64,000 nucleotides of DNA from Cupriavidus phytohabitans. Its GTDB lineage: Bacteria > Pseudomonadota > Gammaproteobacteria > Burkholderiales > Burkholderiaceae. Location of the stretch: positions 112,035 to 176,034 of the forward strand of contig NZ_AUFE01000010.1 in assembly GCF_000426345.1 (NCBI RefSeq), in the 5' to 3' direction. The position numbers and the translations under genes were made by a program. Shown one piece after another: positions 33,333-41,688 of this stretch. Numbering within the stretch: position 1 is the stretch's first letter; every line of letters starts with the position of its first letter. The notes beneath the pieces are model-generated. The model was not told the DNA's origin and made no database searches. It worked only from the letters and a program-made list of their open reading frames with translations.

Positions 33333-34040
33333 ATGCCGAGCAGTATTCTCGTTGTCGAAGACGAACCGGCGATCGCCGAGCTGATCGCCGTCAACCTGCA
33401 GCACGCGGGGCACTATCCGATTCGGGCCTATAACGCCGAGCAGGCACTGTCGCTGATGAGCGATGTGCTGCCCGACCTGGTGCTGCTGGACTGGATGCTG
33501 CCGGGCAAGTCGGGTGCGATCTTCGCCAAGGAGTTGCGGGCCAACGACCGCACCCGCCAGATCCCGATCATCATGCTGACCGCCCGCGGCGAGGAGCAGG
33601 ACAAGGTGATGGGCCTGGAAGCCGGTGCCGACGACTACGTCACCAAGCCGTTTTCGCCCAAGGAGTTGCTGGCCCGCATCAAGGCCGTGCTGCGCCGGCG
33701 CGCACCGCAGCTGACCGACGACGTGGTGGCGATCAATGGCCTGCGGCTGGATCCGGCCACGCATCGCGTCACCGGCGAAGACGACAGCGGCCCGATCAAG
33801 CTGGACCTGGGCCCGACCGAGTTCCGCTTGCTGCACTTCCTGATGACCCATCCGGAGCGCGTGCACAGCCGTTCACAGCTGCTCGACCAGGTCTGGGGAG
33901 ACCACGTCTTTGTCGAAGAGCGGACCGTCGACGTGCACATCAAGCGCCTGCGCGCAGCGCTTACCCCCGGTGGCTACAGCAACATGATCGAAACCGTGCG
34001 CGGCAGCGGCTACCGCCTCGCGCGCGTTCCCGGCGCCTGA
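33333..34040 (+). CDS. phoB: Phosphate regulon response regulator PhoB
   Basis: This OmpR-family activator binds PHO boxes. The 235-residue protein has a receiver domain with the phosphoacceptor Asp53 in LLDWMLPGKSG, conserved VVEDEP at the start, the Lys of YVTKPFSPKEL, and a C-terminal winged-helix domain (LGPTEFRLLHFLMTHPERVHSR, VFVEERTVDVHIKRLR). The start at ATG 33333 is set by GGAGA upstream. It presumably acts on the 11-bp repeat sites seen upstream of pstS, ppk/ppx and olsB in this window. Confidence 0.95.
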   Translation: MPSSILVVEDEPAIAELIAVNLQHAGHYPIRAYNAEQALSLMSDVLPDLVLLDWMLPGKSGAIFAKELRANDRTRQIPIIMLTARGEEQDKVMGLEAGADDYVTKPFSPKELLARIKAVLRRRAPQLTDDVVAINGLRLDPATHRVTGEDDSGPIKLDLGPTEFRLLHFLMTHPERVHSRSQLLDQVWGDHVFVEERTVDVHIKRLRAALTPGGYSNMIETVRGSGYRLARVPGA

Positions 34041-34052
34041 GGGGCCCGGCTG

Positions 34053-34081
34053 GCGCGGGGCGGCGCCATTTCGCCCCGCGC
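34053..34081 (+). repeat. Hairpin between phoB and phoR
   Basis: GCGCGGGGCG and CGCCCCGCGC form a perfect 10-bp stem with a 9-nt loop, starting 12 nt after the phoB stop. There is no T-run. It could lower phoR expression relative to phoB. Confidence 0.5.
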
Positions 34082-34175
34082 AACTCCCCACGCTGCTGGA
34101 AGGGCGCGGCGAAATCGTGGCACACTCCGTCGCAACCCATGCGGCCACTGCCGGCCGCTAGCCTGAACCCTGCGC

Positions 34176-35540
34176 ATGAATGTCATCTGGGCCCGTTCCG
34201 CGGCCATCCTGATCAGCCTGGTGGTGGTATCCGCCGGCGTCTACCTGGCCTTTGGCCCGGTCGCCGCGCTGGCACTGGCATGTGCGGCGCTGTTCGGGCT
34301 GCTTTGCTTCTACCTGTACCAGATCAACCGCCTGTGGAAAGTGCTCGACGCGCCCGTCTACGGCGAGATCCCGAGCGCCGTGGGCCTGTGGGGCGAGGTG
34401 TATTACCGGCTGCACCGGCTGGTCAAGCGCTGGCGCTCGCAGGTGCTGCAGGTCGAGCAGCAGCACACCCGCTTTATCCAGGCCATCCAGGCCTCGCCCA
34501 ATGGCGTGCTGATGCTGGACGATGCCGACCAGATCGAATGGTGCAACGACGTGGCCGAGCAGCACTTCGGCCTGAACGCGCGCCGCGACGTGCGCCAGCG
34601 CATCACTCACCTGATCCGCCGGCCCGAGTTTGTCCACTACCTGACGCGGCAGCGCTTCGACGATCCGCTGGTGATGCGCGACATGGGCGAACACAAGCAC
34701 AGCGTGATCGCGGTGCAGATCCTGCCCTACGGCGACAACCGCAAGCTGGTGATCACGCAGGACATCACCAAGCTGGAAAACACCGAAGCGATGCGCCGCG
34801 ACTTCGTTGCCAACGTCTCGCATGAACTGAAGACGCCGCTCACGGTGCTGACCGGCTTCCTGGAAACCGTGCGCGACCTGCCGGTGTCGGAAGACGATCG
34901 CCGCCGCTATGTCGACATGATGCTGGTGCAGTCGGTGCGCATGCAAAGCATCGTCGATGACCTGCTGGCGCTGGCCAGGCTGGAGAGCGATGCGCAGCCG
35001 CCGGGCAACGACATGGTGGCCGTGCAGGCGATGGTCGCGCACCTGATTGATGATGCCGAGGCGCTGTCGCAAGGCCGGCACAAGATTGCGGCCGAGATCG
35101 ACCCCACGGTGGGATTCCGCGGTGCCGAGACCGAGCTGCTGTCGGCACTGGGCAACCTGGTGTCCAACGCAGTGCGGTACACGCCGGAGGGCGGGCGCAT
35201 CGCGTTGCGGCTGGGCTGGGAAGAGGGCCATGCCGTGTTCTCGGTGGCCGATACCGGGCTTGGCATTGCCGCCGAGCATATCCCGCGGCTGACCGAGCGC
35301 TTCTACCGTGTCGACCGCAGCCGTTCGCGCGATACCGGCGGCACCGGGCTGGGCCTGGCCATCGTCAAGCACGTGCTGTCGCGCCACCATGCCGACCTGC
35401 GCGTGACCAGCGAGGTAGGGCGCGGCAGTGTGTTCCGCATCATCTTCCCGCTGGAGCGCAGCGTACGCGGCCTGAGCGACGCGGCCGTCGCCGTGCCGGC
35501 ATCGCCGCAGGCACCGGATTCGCCGCGCCGGGCCGCCTGA
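34176..35540 (+). CDS. phoR: Phosphate regulon sensor histidine kinase PhoR
   Basis: This membrane kinase phosphorylates PhoB when phosphate is scarce. The 454-residue protein has two closely spaced N-terminal membrane helices (about 8-50) with almost no periplasmic loop, as in E. coli PhoR. A PAS domain follows (about 100-200, IQASPNGVLMLDDADQIEWCN). The H-box is VSHELKTPLT with His216. The ATPase domain has an N-box (LGNLVSNAVRYTPEGG), DTGLGIAAEHIPRLTERFYR and a G2-box GGTGLGLAIVKHV. The start lacks a clear Shine-Dalgarno site. A long bidirectional terminator follows. Confidence 0.95.
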   Translation: MNVIWARSAAILISLVVVSAGVYLAFGPVAALALACAALFGLLCFYLYQINRLWKVLDAPVYGEIPSAVGLWGEVYYRLHRLVKRWRSQVLQVEQQHTRFIQAIQASPNGVLMLDDADQIEWCNDVAEQHFGLNARRDVRQRITHLIRRPEFVHYLTRQRFDDPLVMRDMGEHKHSVIAVQILPYGDNRKLVITQDITKLENTEAMRRDFVANVSHELKTPLTVLTGFLETVRDLPVSEDDRRRYVDMMLVQSVRMQSIVDDLLALARLESDAQPPGNDMVAVQAMVAHLIDDAEALSQGRHKIAAEIDPTVGFRGAETELLSALGNLVSNAVRYTPEGGRIALRLGWEEGHAVFSVADTGLGIAAEHIPRLTERFYRVDRSRSRDTGGTGLGLAIVKHVLSRHHADLRVTSEVGRGSVFRIIFPLERSVRGLSDAAVAVPASPQAPDSPRRAA

Positions 35541-35563
35541 GCGGTTCGCCTGGGCGATCCACC

Positions 35564-35602
35564 AAAGCAGCAAGCCCCGCCGCGGCGGGGCTTGCTGCTT
35601 TT
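35564..35602. terminator. Bidirectional terminator between phoR and ppk
   Basis: A perfect 38-bp palindrome (AAAGCAGCAAGCCCCGCC and its complement around GC) is flanked by A-runs and T-runs on the two sides. It can end both the pst-pho transcript and the convergent ppk transcript. Confidence 0.93.
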
Positions 35603-35613
35603 CGGACAGGCAG

Positions 35614-37701
35614 TTACGTATTGCCGCCGAACATCGCCAGCATGTCGTTCTGGCTGACACGCGGATGCCTCGAGCGTGTCTGCTTGCGCACGTAGTTGCC
35701 GTCCGGCTGCATGATCCATGCGGAAGCATTGTCGCGCAGGTGTACCTGCAGGCTTTCCTTGATCACACGCGCCTTCAGCGCCTTGTCCAGCACGGGGAAC
35801 GCCACCTCGACGCGGCGGAACAGGTTGCGATCCATCCAGTCGGCGCTGGACAAGTACAGCACCTCTGCGCCGTCCGCGTGGAAATAATAGACGCGATGGT
35901 GTTCCAGGAACCGCCCGACGATCGACCGCACCGAGATGTTCTCGGACATGCCCGGCACGCCCGGCATCAGCGCGCAGACGCCGCGCACGATCAGGTCGAT
36001 CTTCACCCCCGCGCGCGAGGCCTTGTACAGCTCGTCGATGATCGACGGTTCCAGCAGCGCATTCATCTTGGCGATGATCCGGGCCGGCTTGCCGGCGCGC
36101 GCGTGGCGGGCCTCGGCGCGGATATGCTCGACCAGGTTGGTATGCATGGTGAACGGCGACTGCCACAGGTGGTTCAGCCGGATCGTGCCGGCAGTGCCGG
36201 TCAGCAGCTGGAACACGTGGTGGACGTCCTCGCAGATCGCCTCATCGGCGGTCAGCAATCCGAAGTCGGTGTAGAGACGCGCGGTGCGCGGATGGTAGTT
36301 GCCCGTGCCCAGGTGGGCATAGCGGCGCAGCTTGACCTGCTTGGCCTTGGGGCCGGCTGGCTCGCGACGCACGATCAGCAGCATCTTGGCGTGGCACTTG
36401 TGGCCGACCACGCCATAGATCACGTGTGCACCGGCCGATTCCAGCCGCTCGGCCCAGTTGATATTGGTCTCTTCGTCGAAGCGTGCGAGCAGTTCCACCA
36501 CCACGGTGACTTCCTTGCCGTTGCGCGCGGCGGTCATCAGTGCTTCCATCACCAGCGACTCGTTGCCGGTGCGGTACACCGTCTGCTTGATCGCGACCAC
36601 GTTGGGATCGGCGGCGGCCAGCTGCAGCAGGTCGAGTACCGAGCTGAAGCTCTCGTATGGGTGGTGCAGCAGCACGTCCTGCTGGCGCATCACGTCGAAC
36701 ATCGAGGCTCCCCCGGCAAACGCCTTCACCGGCGCCGGCACATAGGGCGGGTACTTGAGGGCGGGACGATCGACCATGTCGGGGATCTGCATCAGCCGCA
36801 CCAGGTTCACCGGGCCGGAGACACGGTACAGGTCCTGCTCGCTCAGGCCCGATTCCAGCAGCAGCCGGCGCGCCAGCGGAGCCGGCGTGTCGGAGGAGAC
36901 CTCCAGCCGCACCGTGTCGCCGAAATGGCGCGTCGGCAGTTCGCCCTGCAGCGCTTCGCGCAGGTCGGTGATCTCGTCCTCGGAAACGAACAGGTCGGAA
37001 TTGCGCGTGACGCGAAACTGGTAGCATCCGTGCACCGCGATCGCCGGGAACAGCTCGTGCACGAAGCCCTGCATGAACGATGACAGCATCACGAAGCCGA
37101 ACGGGTAGCCCGACAGCTTTTCCGGCATCTTCACCACGCGCGGCAGCGCGCGCGGCGCCTGCACGATGGCGAGGTCCGCTTCGCGGCCGAAGGCATCCTT
37201 GCCGGACAATTCGACCACAAAGTTCAGGCTCTTGTTGAGCACGCGCGGGAAAGGGTGGGCGGGGTCCAGCGCGATCGGCGTCAGCACCGGCGCCAGCTCG
37301 CGCTGGAAGAACTCGCGGGCCCATTCGCGCTGCGCGTCGGTCCAGGTCGTTGTCAGGTGGAAAAAGATACCTTCTTTTTCAAGAAGTGGAAAAATGGTGT
37401 CCTGCAGCATGTCATACTGCGAAGCAACAAGCCGCTGCGTGCGCTCGGTGACAAGCTGGTAAGTCTGCTGGAAGGACAGGCCGTCCGGCGTCAGCCCAGA
37501 AGCGTTGTCGCGCATCTGTTCCTTCAGCCCCGCCATGCGGATTTCAAAGAACTCGTCCAGATTGCTGGATACGATGCAGATAAACTTCAGCCTCTCCAGC
37601 AGCGGTACTTTAGGATCCGCGGCTTGCGCCAGCACGCGGGCATTGAATTCCAGGATGCCCAGCTCGCGATTGAGCAGCGTGCTGGACGGCGTCGTCGACA
37701 T
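35614..37701 (-). CDS. ppk: Polyphosphate kinase 1
   Basis: It reversibly polymerises the gamma-phosphate of ATP into polyphosphate. The 695-residue protein has the N-domain (LLNRELGILEFNARVL), head domain, and C1/C2 phospholipase-D-like domains with the phospho-acceptor region GHKCHAKMLL and HLGTGNYHPRTARLYTD, the site of the catalytic histidines. The start is ATG 37701 (MSTTPSSTLLN) because AGAAGG lies 8 nt upstream. The frame to 37740 is less likely. It is divergent from ppx across a region with PHO-type repeats and convergent with phoR. Confidence 0.96.
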   Translation of the reverse strand: MSTTPSSTLLNRELGILEFNARVLAQAADPKVPLLERLKFICIVSSNLDEFFEIRMAGLKEQMRDNASGLTPDGLSFQQTYQLVTERTQRLVASQYDMLQDTIFPLLEKEGIFFHLTTTWTDAQREWAREFFQRELAPVLTPIALDPAHPFPRVLNKSLNFVVELSGKDAFGREADLAIVQAPRALPRVVKMPEKLSGYPFGFVMLSSFMQGFVHELFPAIAVHGCYQFRVTRNSDLFVSEDEITDLREALQGELPTRHFGDTVRLEVSSDTPAPLARRLLLESGLSEQDLYRVSGPVNLVRLMQIPDMVDRPALKYPPYVPAPVKAFAGGASMFDVMRQQDVLLHHPYESFSSVLDLLQLAAADPNVVAIKQTVYRTGNESLVMEALMTAARNGKEVTVVVELLARFDEETNINWAERLESAGAHVIYGVVGHKCHAKMLLIVRREPAGPKAKQVKLRRYAHLGTGNYHPRTARLYTDFGLLTADEAICEDVHHVFQLLTGTAGTIRLNHLWQSPFTMHTNLVEHIRAEARHARAGKPARIIAKMNALLEPSIIDELYKASRAGVKIDLIVRGVCALMPGVPGMSENISVRSIVGRFLEHHRVYYFHADGAEVLYLSSADWMDRNLFRRVEVAFPVLDKALKARVIKESLQVHLRDNASAWIMQPDGNYVRKQTRSRHPRVSQNDMLAMFGGNT

Positions 37702-37746
37702 GGTCATGACCTTCTTTTGGTAATGTGGCGACTTTTTCATAAAATC

Positions 37747-37800
37747 GTGTCACTTTTATGACGGTTTCATTTTGTCATGAGGCGGACATGACGAGGACAT
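37747..37800. promoter_or_regulatory. PHO-box-like 11-bp repeats in the ppk-ppx divergent region
   Basis: On the plus strand TGTCAT (37773), GGACAT (37784) and GGACAT (37795) recur at exactly 11 bp. Read the other way they give TGTCC-type half-sites facing ppk. A further pair on the minus strand, CGTCAT and TGACAC (37763 and 37752), is also 11 bp apart, with a TATGAA-like -10 about 9 bp beyond. This fits PhoB control of ppk, perhaps of both genes, with weaker half-sites than at olsB. Confidence 0.5.
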
Positions 37801-37889
37801 AATTTTCCGGGGCGCGAGCGCCGGCCGCGGGACACCGGTTCCGCGCCGAGCCACGCAACACGAACGCGAACCAGCCCTCCTAGCACACG

Positions 37890-39422
37890 ATGAACAACAC
37901 TCCACGCTTGCTCGCCGCCGTCGACATGGGCTCGAACAGCTTCCGCCTGATGATCGGGCGGGTGGACGAGACCACCACGGCCAACGGCACCGCGAGCCAG
38001 ATCTTCCAGGTCGACGCCCTGCGTGAGCCCGTACGGCTGGCGGCTGGCCTGACGCCAGACAAATACCTGGACCAGCCCGCGCGCCGGCGTGGCATCGATG
38101 CGCTGCGGCGCTTCGGCGACCGCCTGCGCGACTTCGCGCCGGACCAGGTGCGCGCGGTCGCCACCAATACGCTGCGCGTCGCCAAGAATGCATCCGAGTT
38201 CCTGATCGAGGCCGAGAATGCGCTCGGCTTCCCGATCGAAGTCATCGCCGGGCGCGAAGAAGCGCGGCTGATCTACCTGGGCGCCTCGCACGATGCGCCC
38301 GCCTGCCAGGGCAACCGGCTGGTGGTGGATATCGGCGGCGGCTCGACGGAATTCATCATCGGCAGCGGCTACCAGTCCAAGCTGATGGAGAGCCTGTACA
38401 TCGGTTGCGTTTCGCATAGCCGGACCTTCTTCCCCAGCGGCAACGTCGACGAATATGCGATGAAGCAGGCCGAACTGGCCGCGCGCCGCGAGATCCAGGT
38501 GCTGGTGCGCCAGTACCGCGCCGCCGGCTGGGAGCAGGCGGTCGGTTCGTCGGGCACGGCGCGCGCGCTGGCCGAGCTGATCGAGCTCAACGGCATGAAC
38601 GACAACCCGGCCGACCACGGCATCACGCGCGAAGGGCTGGAGCGCCTGAAGCGCGCGCTGATCAAGGCCGAGAACACCAACCGCGTGAAGCTGACCGGGC
38701 TGAAGGCGGACCGCATCCCGGTGCTGCCGGGCGGGTTGTCGATCATGCTGGGCGTGTTCGCCGAACTCGACATCGACCGCATGGACGTCACCGACGGCGC
38801 GTTGCGCCTGGGCGTGCTCTACGACCTGCTGGGGCGCAGCCACCATGAGGACATGCGTACCGTCACGGTCGACCAGTTCATGCGCCGCTACGGCGTCGAC
38901 CGTGCCCAGTCAGGGCGCGTGCGCGGCACCTCGCAGGCGCTGCTGGCACAGTTCCCGGATCCCGCCAACGAACGGCGCGAAGATAACCTGGCGCTGCTGG
39001 GCTGGGCCGCGAGTTTGCATGAAATCGGCATGTCGATCTCGCACAGCGGCTACCACAAGCATTCGGCGTATATCGCCACGCATGCGGACATGCCGGGCTT
39101 CTCCAAGACCGACCAGGCGCGCCTGGCCACGCTGCTGCTGGGGCATGCGGGCAAGCTTGGCAAGCTGTCGGGCAGCGGCAAGTTCGTCGACTGGCGCATG
39201 CTGTTCAGCCTGCGCCTGGCCTTTGTGCTGTGCCGGCGCCGTTCGGACGTCGGCTTGCCCGACATCCGCGTCAGCCAGCTGGCCGAGGCGCTCGACGAAG
39301 GTTTCGAGGTGCGCCTGCCCAAGACGTGGATCGAAGCCAACCCGCTGATCGAATACAGCCTCGCGCAAGAGGCCGACGAATGGCAGCGGATCGGCAAGCG
39401 CTACAAGGTCGTCTACGACTGA
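37890..39422 (+). CDS. ppx: Exopolyphosphatase (Ppx/GppA family)
   Basis: It releases orthophosphate from polyphosphate chain ends. The 510-residue protein has the actin-like ASKHA fold with AAVDMGSNSFRLMIG, the catalytic Glu region GREEARLIYLGA, the phosphate loop VVDIGGGSTEFIIG and PGGLSIMLGVFAELD, followed by a C-terminal HD-like helical domain (LHEIGMSISHSGYHKHSAY). A GppA-type pppGpp activity cannot be excluded. Divergence from ppk and the nearby Pho genes favour a polyphosphate role. Confidence 0.92.
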   Translation: MNNTPRLLAAVDMGSNSFRLMIGRVDETTTANGTASQIFQVDALREPVRLAAGLTPDKYLDQPARRRGIDALRRFGDRLRDFAPDQVRAVATNTLRVAKNASEFLIEAENALGFPIEVIAGREEARLIYLGASHDAPACQGNRLVVDIGGGSTEFIIGSGYQSKLMESLYIGCVSHSRTFFPSGNVDEYAMKQAELAARREIQVLVRQYRAAGWEQAVGSSGTARALAELIELNGMNDNPADHGITREGLERLKRALIKAENTNRVKLTGLKADRIPVLPGGLSIMLGVFAELDIDRMDVTDGALRLGVLYDLLGRSHHEDMRTVTVDQFMRRYGVDRAQSGRVRGTSQALLAQFPDPANERREDNLALLGWAASLHEIGMSISHSGYHKHSAYIATHADMPGFSKTDQARLATLLLGHAGKLGKLSGSGKFVDWRMLFSLRLAFVLCRRRSDVGLPDIRVSQLAEALDEGFEVRLPKTWIEANPLIEYSLAQEADEWQRIGKRYKVVYD

Positions 39423-39447
39423 CGAACGGCTGAGCCCTGGAGGAAGG

Positions 39448-39468
39448 GGGCCGCCGTTCAGGCGGCCC
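39448..39468. terminator. Hairpin between convergent ppx and olsB
   Basis: GGGCCGCC and GGCGGCCC pair perfectly around GTTCA, in the 63-bp space between two converging genes. No T-run is present, so it is a possible but not canonical bidirectional terminator. Confidence 0.5.
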
Positions 39469-39485
39469 GGATCATATGGCCTGGG

Positions 39486-40325
39486 TCATACGGCCTGGTT
39501 CAGGCCGAGGAAGTGGCGGGCGTAGCGCGGGTTCATGTCGTTCACGCGCAGCAGCGTCAGGAAGTCGGCCACGTTGAAATCCGGATCCCAGGCCGGCTGG
39601 CCGCAGATCTTCGCCCCCAGGCGCAGGTAGCCCTTGATCAGCGCGGGCGGCTCGACCTCGAGCTGCTGGTTCAGGTCCTCGACCGGCAGCGGCAGGCGCG
39701 GAAAGGCATGGTATTCGATCGGTGCCAGGTAGCGCTCGCTGAACAAGCGGTGCAGGCTGGCCGCATAGTGGCCGCCGTCGCTCATCGGCACGCTGGCGCA
39801 GCCCAGCATCGACTCGATGCCCCAGCGTTGCAGGTACTCGCCCAGTCCGCCCCACAGCGCCATGATGACGCTGCCCGAGCGATAGTCGCGGTGCACGCAG
39901 GAGCGGCCCAGCTCCAGCATCTTGGGGCGCAGGTGGGCAAGGCGCACCAGGTCGAATTCCGATTCCGCGTACAGGCAACCCAGGCGCTTGGCCTGGTGCG
40001 GCGGCAGCACGCGGTAAGTACCGACCACGCGCAGCGTGGCCATGTCGCGCACGATCAGGTGGTCGCAGTAGCCATCGAACATGTCGATGTCCAGTTCTGG
40101 CACCGAAGATGTCAGGCGTGCGCCCATCTCTTCGGCGAACACCTTGTAGCGCAGGCGCTGCGCTTCGACTACTTCGTCCTGGTGGCGCGCCCACGCCACG
40201 CTGAGAGCAGGCGACTCACTTGCCTTATCCGATTGGCGATGAAGACGGCTCCGCGCCGTCTGGCCGCCAAGGCCATTGGGCAAAGAGTCGAAGAGCGGCT
40301 GGGTCGGCGTGGGGAGGTCTCGCAT
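39486..40325 (-). CDS. olsB: OlsB-type GNAT N-acyltransferase (ornithine lipid biosynthesis)
   Basis: OlsB transfers a 3-hydroxyacyl group from ACP to the amino group of ornithine, giving lyso-ornithine lipid. The 279-residue protein carries the Acetyltransf_5/OlsB core: RYKVFAEEMGARL, DMFDGYCDHLIVRD, VVGTYRVLPP, YAESEFDL, ELGRSCVHRDYRSG, ALWGGLGEYL and MLGCASVPMSDGG. ATG 40325 is preceded by AAAGGA. A longer frame to 40550 crosses the promoter and is rejected. The partner O-acyltransferase OlsA is not in the window. The upstream tandem PHO sites fit known induction of ornithine lipids in phosphate starvation. A related N-acyl amino-acid synthase activity is the main alternative. Confidence 0.78.
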   Translation of the reverse strand: MRDLPTPTQPLFDSLPNGLGGQTARSRLHRQSDKASESPALSVAWARHQDEVVEAQRLRYKVFAEEMGARLTSSVPELDIDMFDGYCDHLIVRDMATLRVVGTYRVLPPHQAKRLGCLYAESEFDLVRLAHLRPKMLELGRSCVHRDYRSGSVIMALWGGLGEYLQRWGIESMLGCASVPMSDGGHYAASLHRLFSERYLAPIEYHAFPRLPLPVEDLNQQLEVEPPALIKGYLRLGAKICGQPAWDPDFNVADFLTLLRVNDMNPRYARHFLGLNQAV

Positions 40326-40361
40326 CAGTATGTCCTTTTGGTGACGAAACTGTTGCGATGC

Positions 40362-40416
40362 AATGTAGTGAGCCGCGGTGACAGTGCCGTGACCTGGCGA
40401 TGACGCTTCCGTGACG
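40362..40416 (-). promoter_or_regulatory. Four tandem PhoB half-sites and -10 element upstream of olsB
   Basis: On the minus strand CGTCAC (40416-40411), CGTCAT (40405-40400), GGTCAC (40394-40389) and TGTCAC (40383-40378) recur at exactly 11 bp with unrelated 5-bp spacers. TACATT (40367-40362) follows 10 bp after the last half-site, where a PhoB-activated -10 is expected, with no -35. The start point would lie about 30 nt before the olsB ATG. Confidence 0.8.
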
Positions 40417-40694
40417 TCGGGCGGGCTGCCGGTGCCGGTGGCGCTGTCGCGCGGCCGGGCGGCTTCGGGGGAGGGGGCTGCGGGCGCGCTGGCGCGTTGG
40501 CGGGGGCGATGGGGGTCCGACGGGCAATCCATGGGAAATCTCCGTGACACCTGCGATCGATGCCCATGCCTGGCATGGCTAGGGCGGCGCGGCCAGGAGG
40601 CGGCGCCGTAGCGACTCTAGGGAGCGGGGATTGCGGCTGCCATCAGCTATTTCAGATTTTGCAGCGCACGACGATGCCGGCAAAGCCGTAGGCT

Positions 40695-40720
40695 GCAGCC
40701 GGCTCGTGCGGGCCGGCTGC
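40695..40720. repeat. Hairpin downstream of sixA
   Basis: GCAGCCGGC and GCCGGCTGC form a perfect 9-bp stem about 30 bp beyond the sixA stop codon. It may end or stabilise that transcript; no T-run follows. I see no gene in the remaining 40417-40750 stretch. Confidence 0.45.
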
Positions 40721-40750
40721 AATGGCGAAGTCGGAAATATCTGAACCGCG

Positions 40751-41227
40751 TCAGAGGAATTCGGGGTTGACGACCGCGCGCAGCACGGTTTGCGATTCGC
40801 TTTCGCGGGTCCGTCCGGTCAGCCACCAGATGCCTGCCTTGCGCACGCTCCAGTCCATCTCGTTGCCGGCCAGAAGCAGGCTGGCGACGCGTCCTATCCA
40901 TGGCTGGTGCCCGACCACCACCACGTGCTCGGTGCGTTCGGGCCATTGGATCGCGGCAAGGACCGCGCTGACGTCGGCGCCGGGGCCCAGCGCTTCGACG
41001 ATCTGCGCGTCGCCCGTCAGCGCCGCGGCGGTCTCGCGGGTGCGTACGGAGGGGCTGCACAGCACGCGCGTATCCGCCGGCAGATGCGCACGCAGCCATT
41101 TGGCGGACGCCTCCGCCTGCTTGCGGCCGCGGCGCGTCAGGGGCCTCTGCAGGTCGGCGTGGCGGCTCAGGCTGAGGGCGTCGGGGAGGTCTTCGGCTTC
41201 GGCGTGGCGCCAGAGGATCAGGTTCAT
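40751..41227 (-). CDS. sixA: Phosphohistidine phosphatase SixA
   Basis: The 158-residue histidine phosphatase has the N-terminal RHG-type motif (LILWRHAEAED), a second Arg in LCSPSVRTRETA, and the catalytic His in VVVGHQPWIGRVAS. E. coli SixA acts on phosphohistidine in histidine phosphotransfer and PTSNtr proteins. The start is the ATG of MNLILWRHAEAE; the longer frame upstream is unconserved. It lies on the same strand as olsB but 425 bp away, so separate transcription is likely. Confidence 0.85.
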   Translation of the reverse strand: MNLILWRHAEAEDLPDALSLSRHADLQRPLTRRGRKQAEASAKWLRAHLPADTRVLCSPSVRTRETAAALTGDAQIVEALGPGADVSAVLAAIQWPERTEHVVVVGHQPWIGRVASLLLAGNEMDWSVRKAGIWWLTGRTRESESQTVLRAVVNPEFL

Positions 41228-41343
41228 GTTGGGCGAGGCGATAGGGATGCTTCGAGTATGGTGAAGCTGCCCGGCCGGCGCAAGCGGGCTCAAGTGGATG
41301 GGCCGGCGCCGTGGATGGCCCGTGGATGACCGTAAACGAAACC

Positions 41344-41364
41344 GGGCTGCCCGTTGGGCAGCCC
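41344..41364 (-). terminator. Hairpin after infA, probable terminator
   Basis: GGGCTGCCC and GGGCAGCCC form a perfect 9-bp stem with a 3-nt loop about 100 bp beyond the infA stop. On the minus strand it is followed by GGTTTCG, a weak T-tail. Confidence 0.5.
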
Positions 41365-41466
41365 GCAAGTGTGTCCGGGCGCGGTGTCAGTTACATGACA
41401 GCGCGTCGACAGCGCCCCGGAATCGACTTGTGACGGCGGGAGCGGCGGGCTCCGCCGTGCGAAGAC

Positions 41467-41688
41467 TCAGGACTTGTGGCGGAAGTTGATGCGGCCCTTG
41501 GTCAGGTCGTAAGGCGACATTTCCAGGGTCACGCGGTCGCCGGCCAGGATGCGGATACGGTGCTTCTGCATCTTGCCCGAAGCGTATGCCCAGATTTCCA
41601 CGCCGTTTTCCAGCGTGACACGATAGCGGTTGTCAGGCAGGGCTTCCGACACCACGCCGCCAAATTCAATGAGTTCTTCCTTAGCCAA
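41467..41688 (-). CDS. infA: Translation initiation factor IF-1
   Basis: IF-1 occupies the 30S A-site during initiation. The 73-residue S1/OB-fold protein shows the family sequence [17 protein letters not shown], the Val-Glu-Ile-Trp variant strand and [20 protein letters not shown] end (here [16 protein letters not shown]). The start is TTG 41688, supported by AAGGAAA 7 nt upstream; the ATG frame to 41772 adds an unconserved segment. Burkholderiaceae often carry two infA genes. This one lies outside the ribosomal operon, so it is probably the second copy. Confidence 0.93.
   Translation of the reverse strand: MAKEELIEFGGVVSEALPDNRYRVTLENGVEIWAYASGKMQKHRIRILAGDRVTLEMSPYDLTKGRINFRHKS

Noticed and set aside
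40326..40550. 75-residue extension of the OlsB protein
   Set aside because: It covers the phased PhoB sites and -10 element, is Pro/Ala/Ser-rich, and the start at 40325 has its own AAAGGA site.
41385..41400. TGTCA-GTTACA-TGACA between sixA and infA looked like another PHO box
   Set aside because: The halves are inverted, not direct, repeats, and no -10 element or start codon is suitably placed. PhoB sites need direct repeats.
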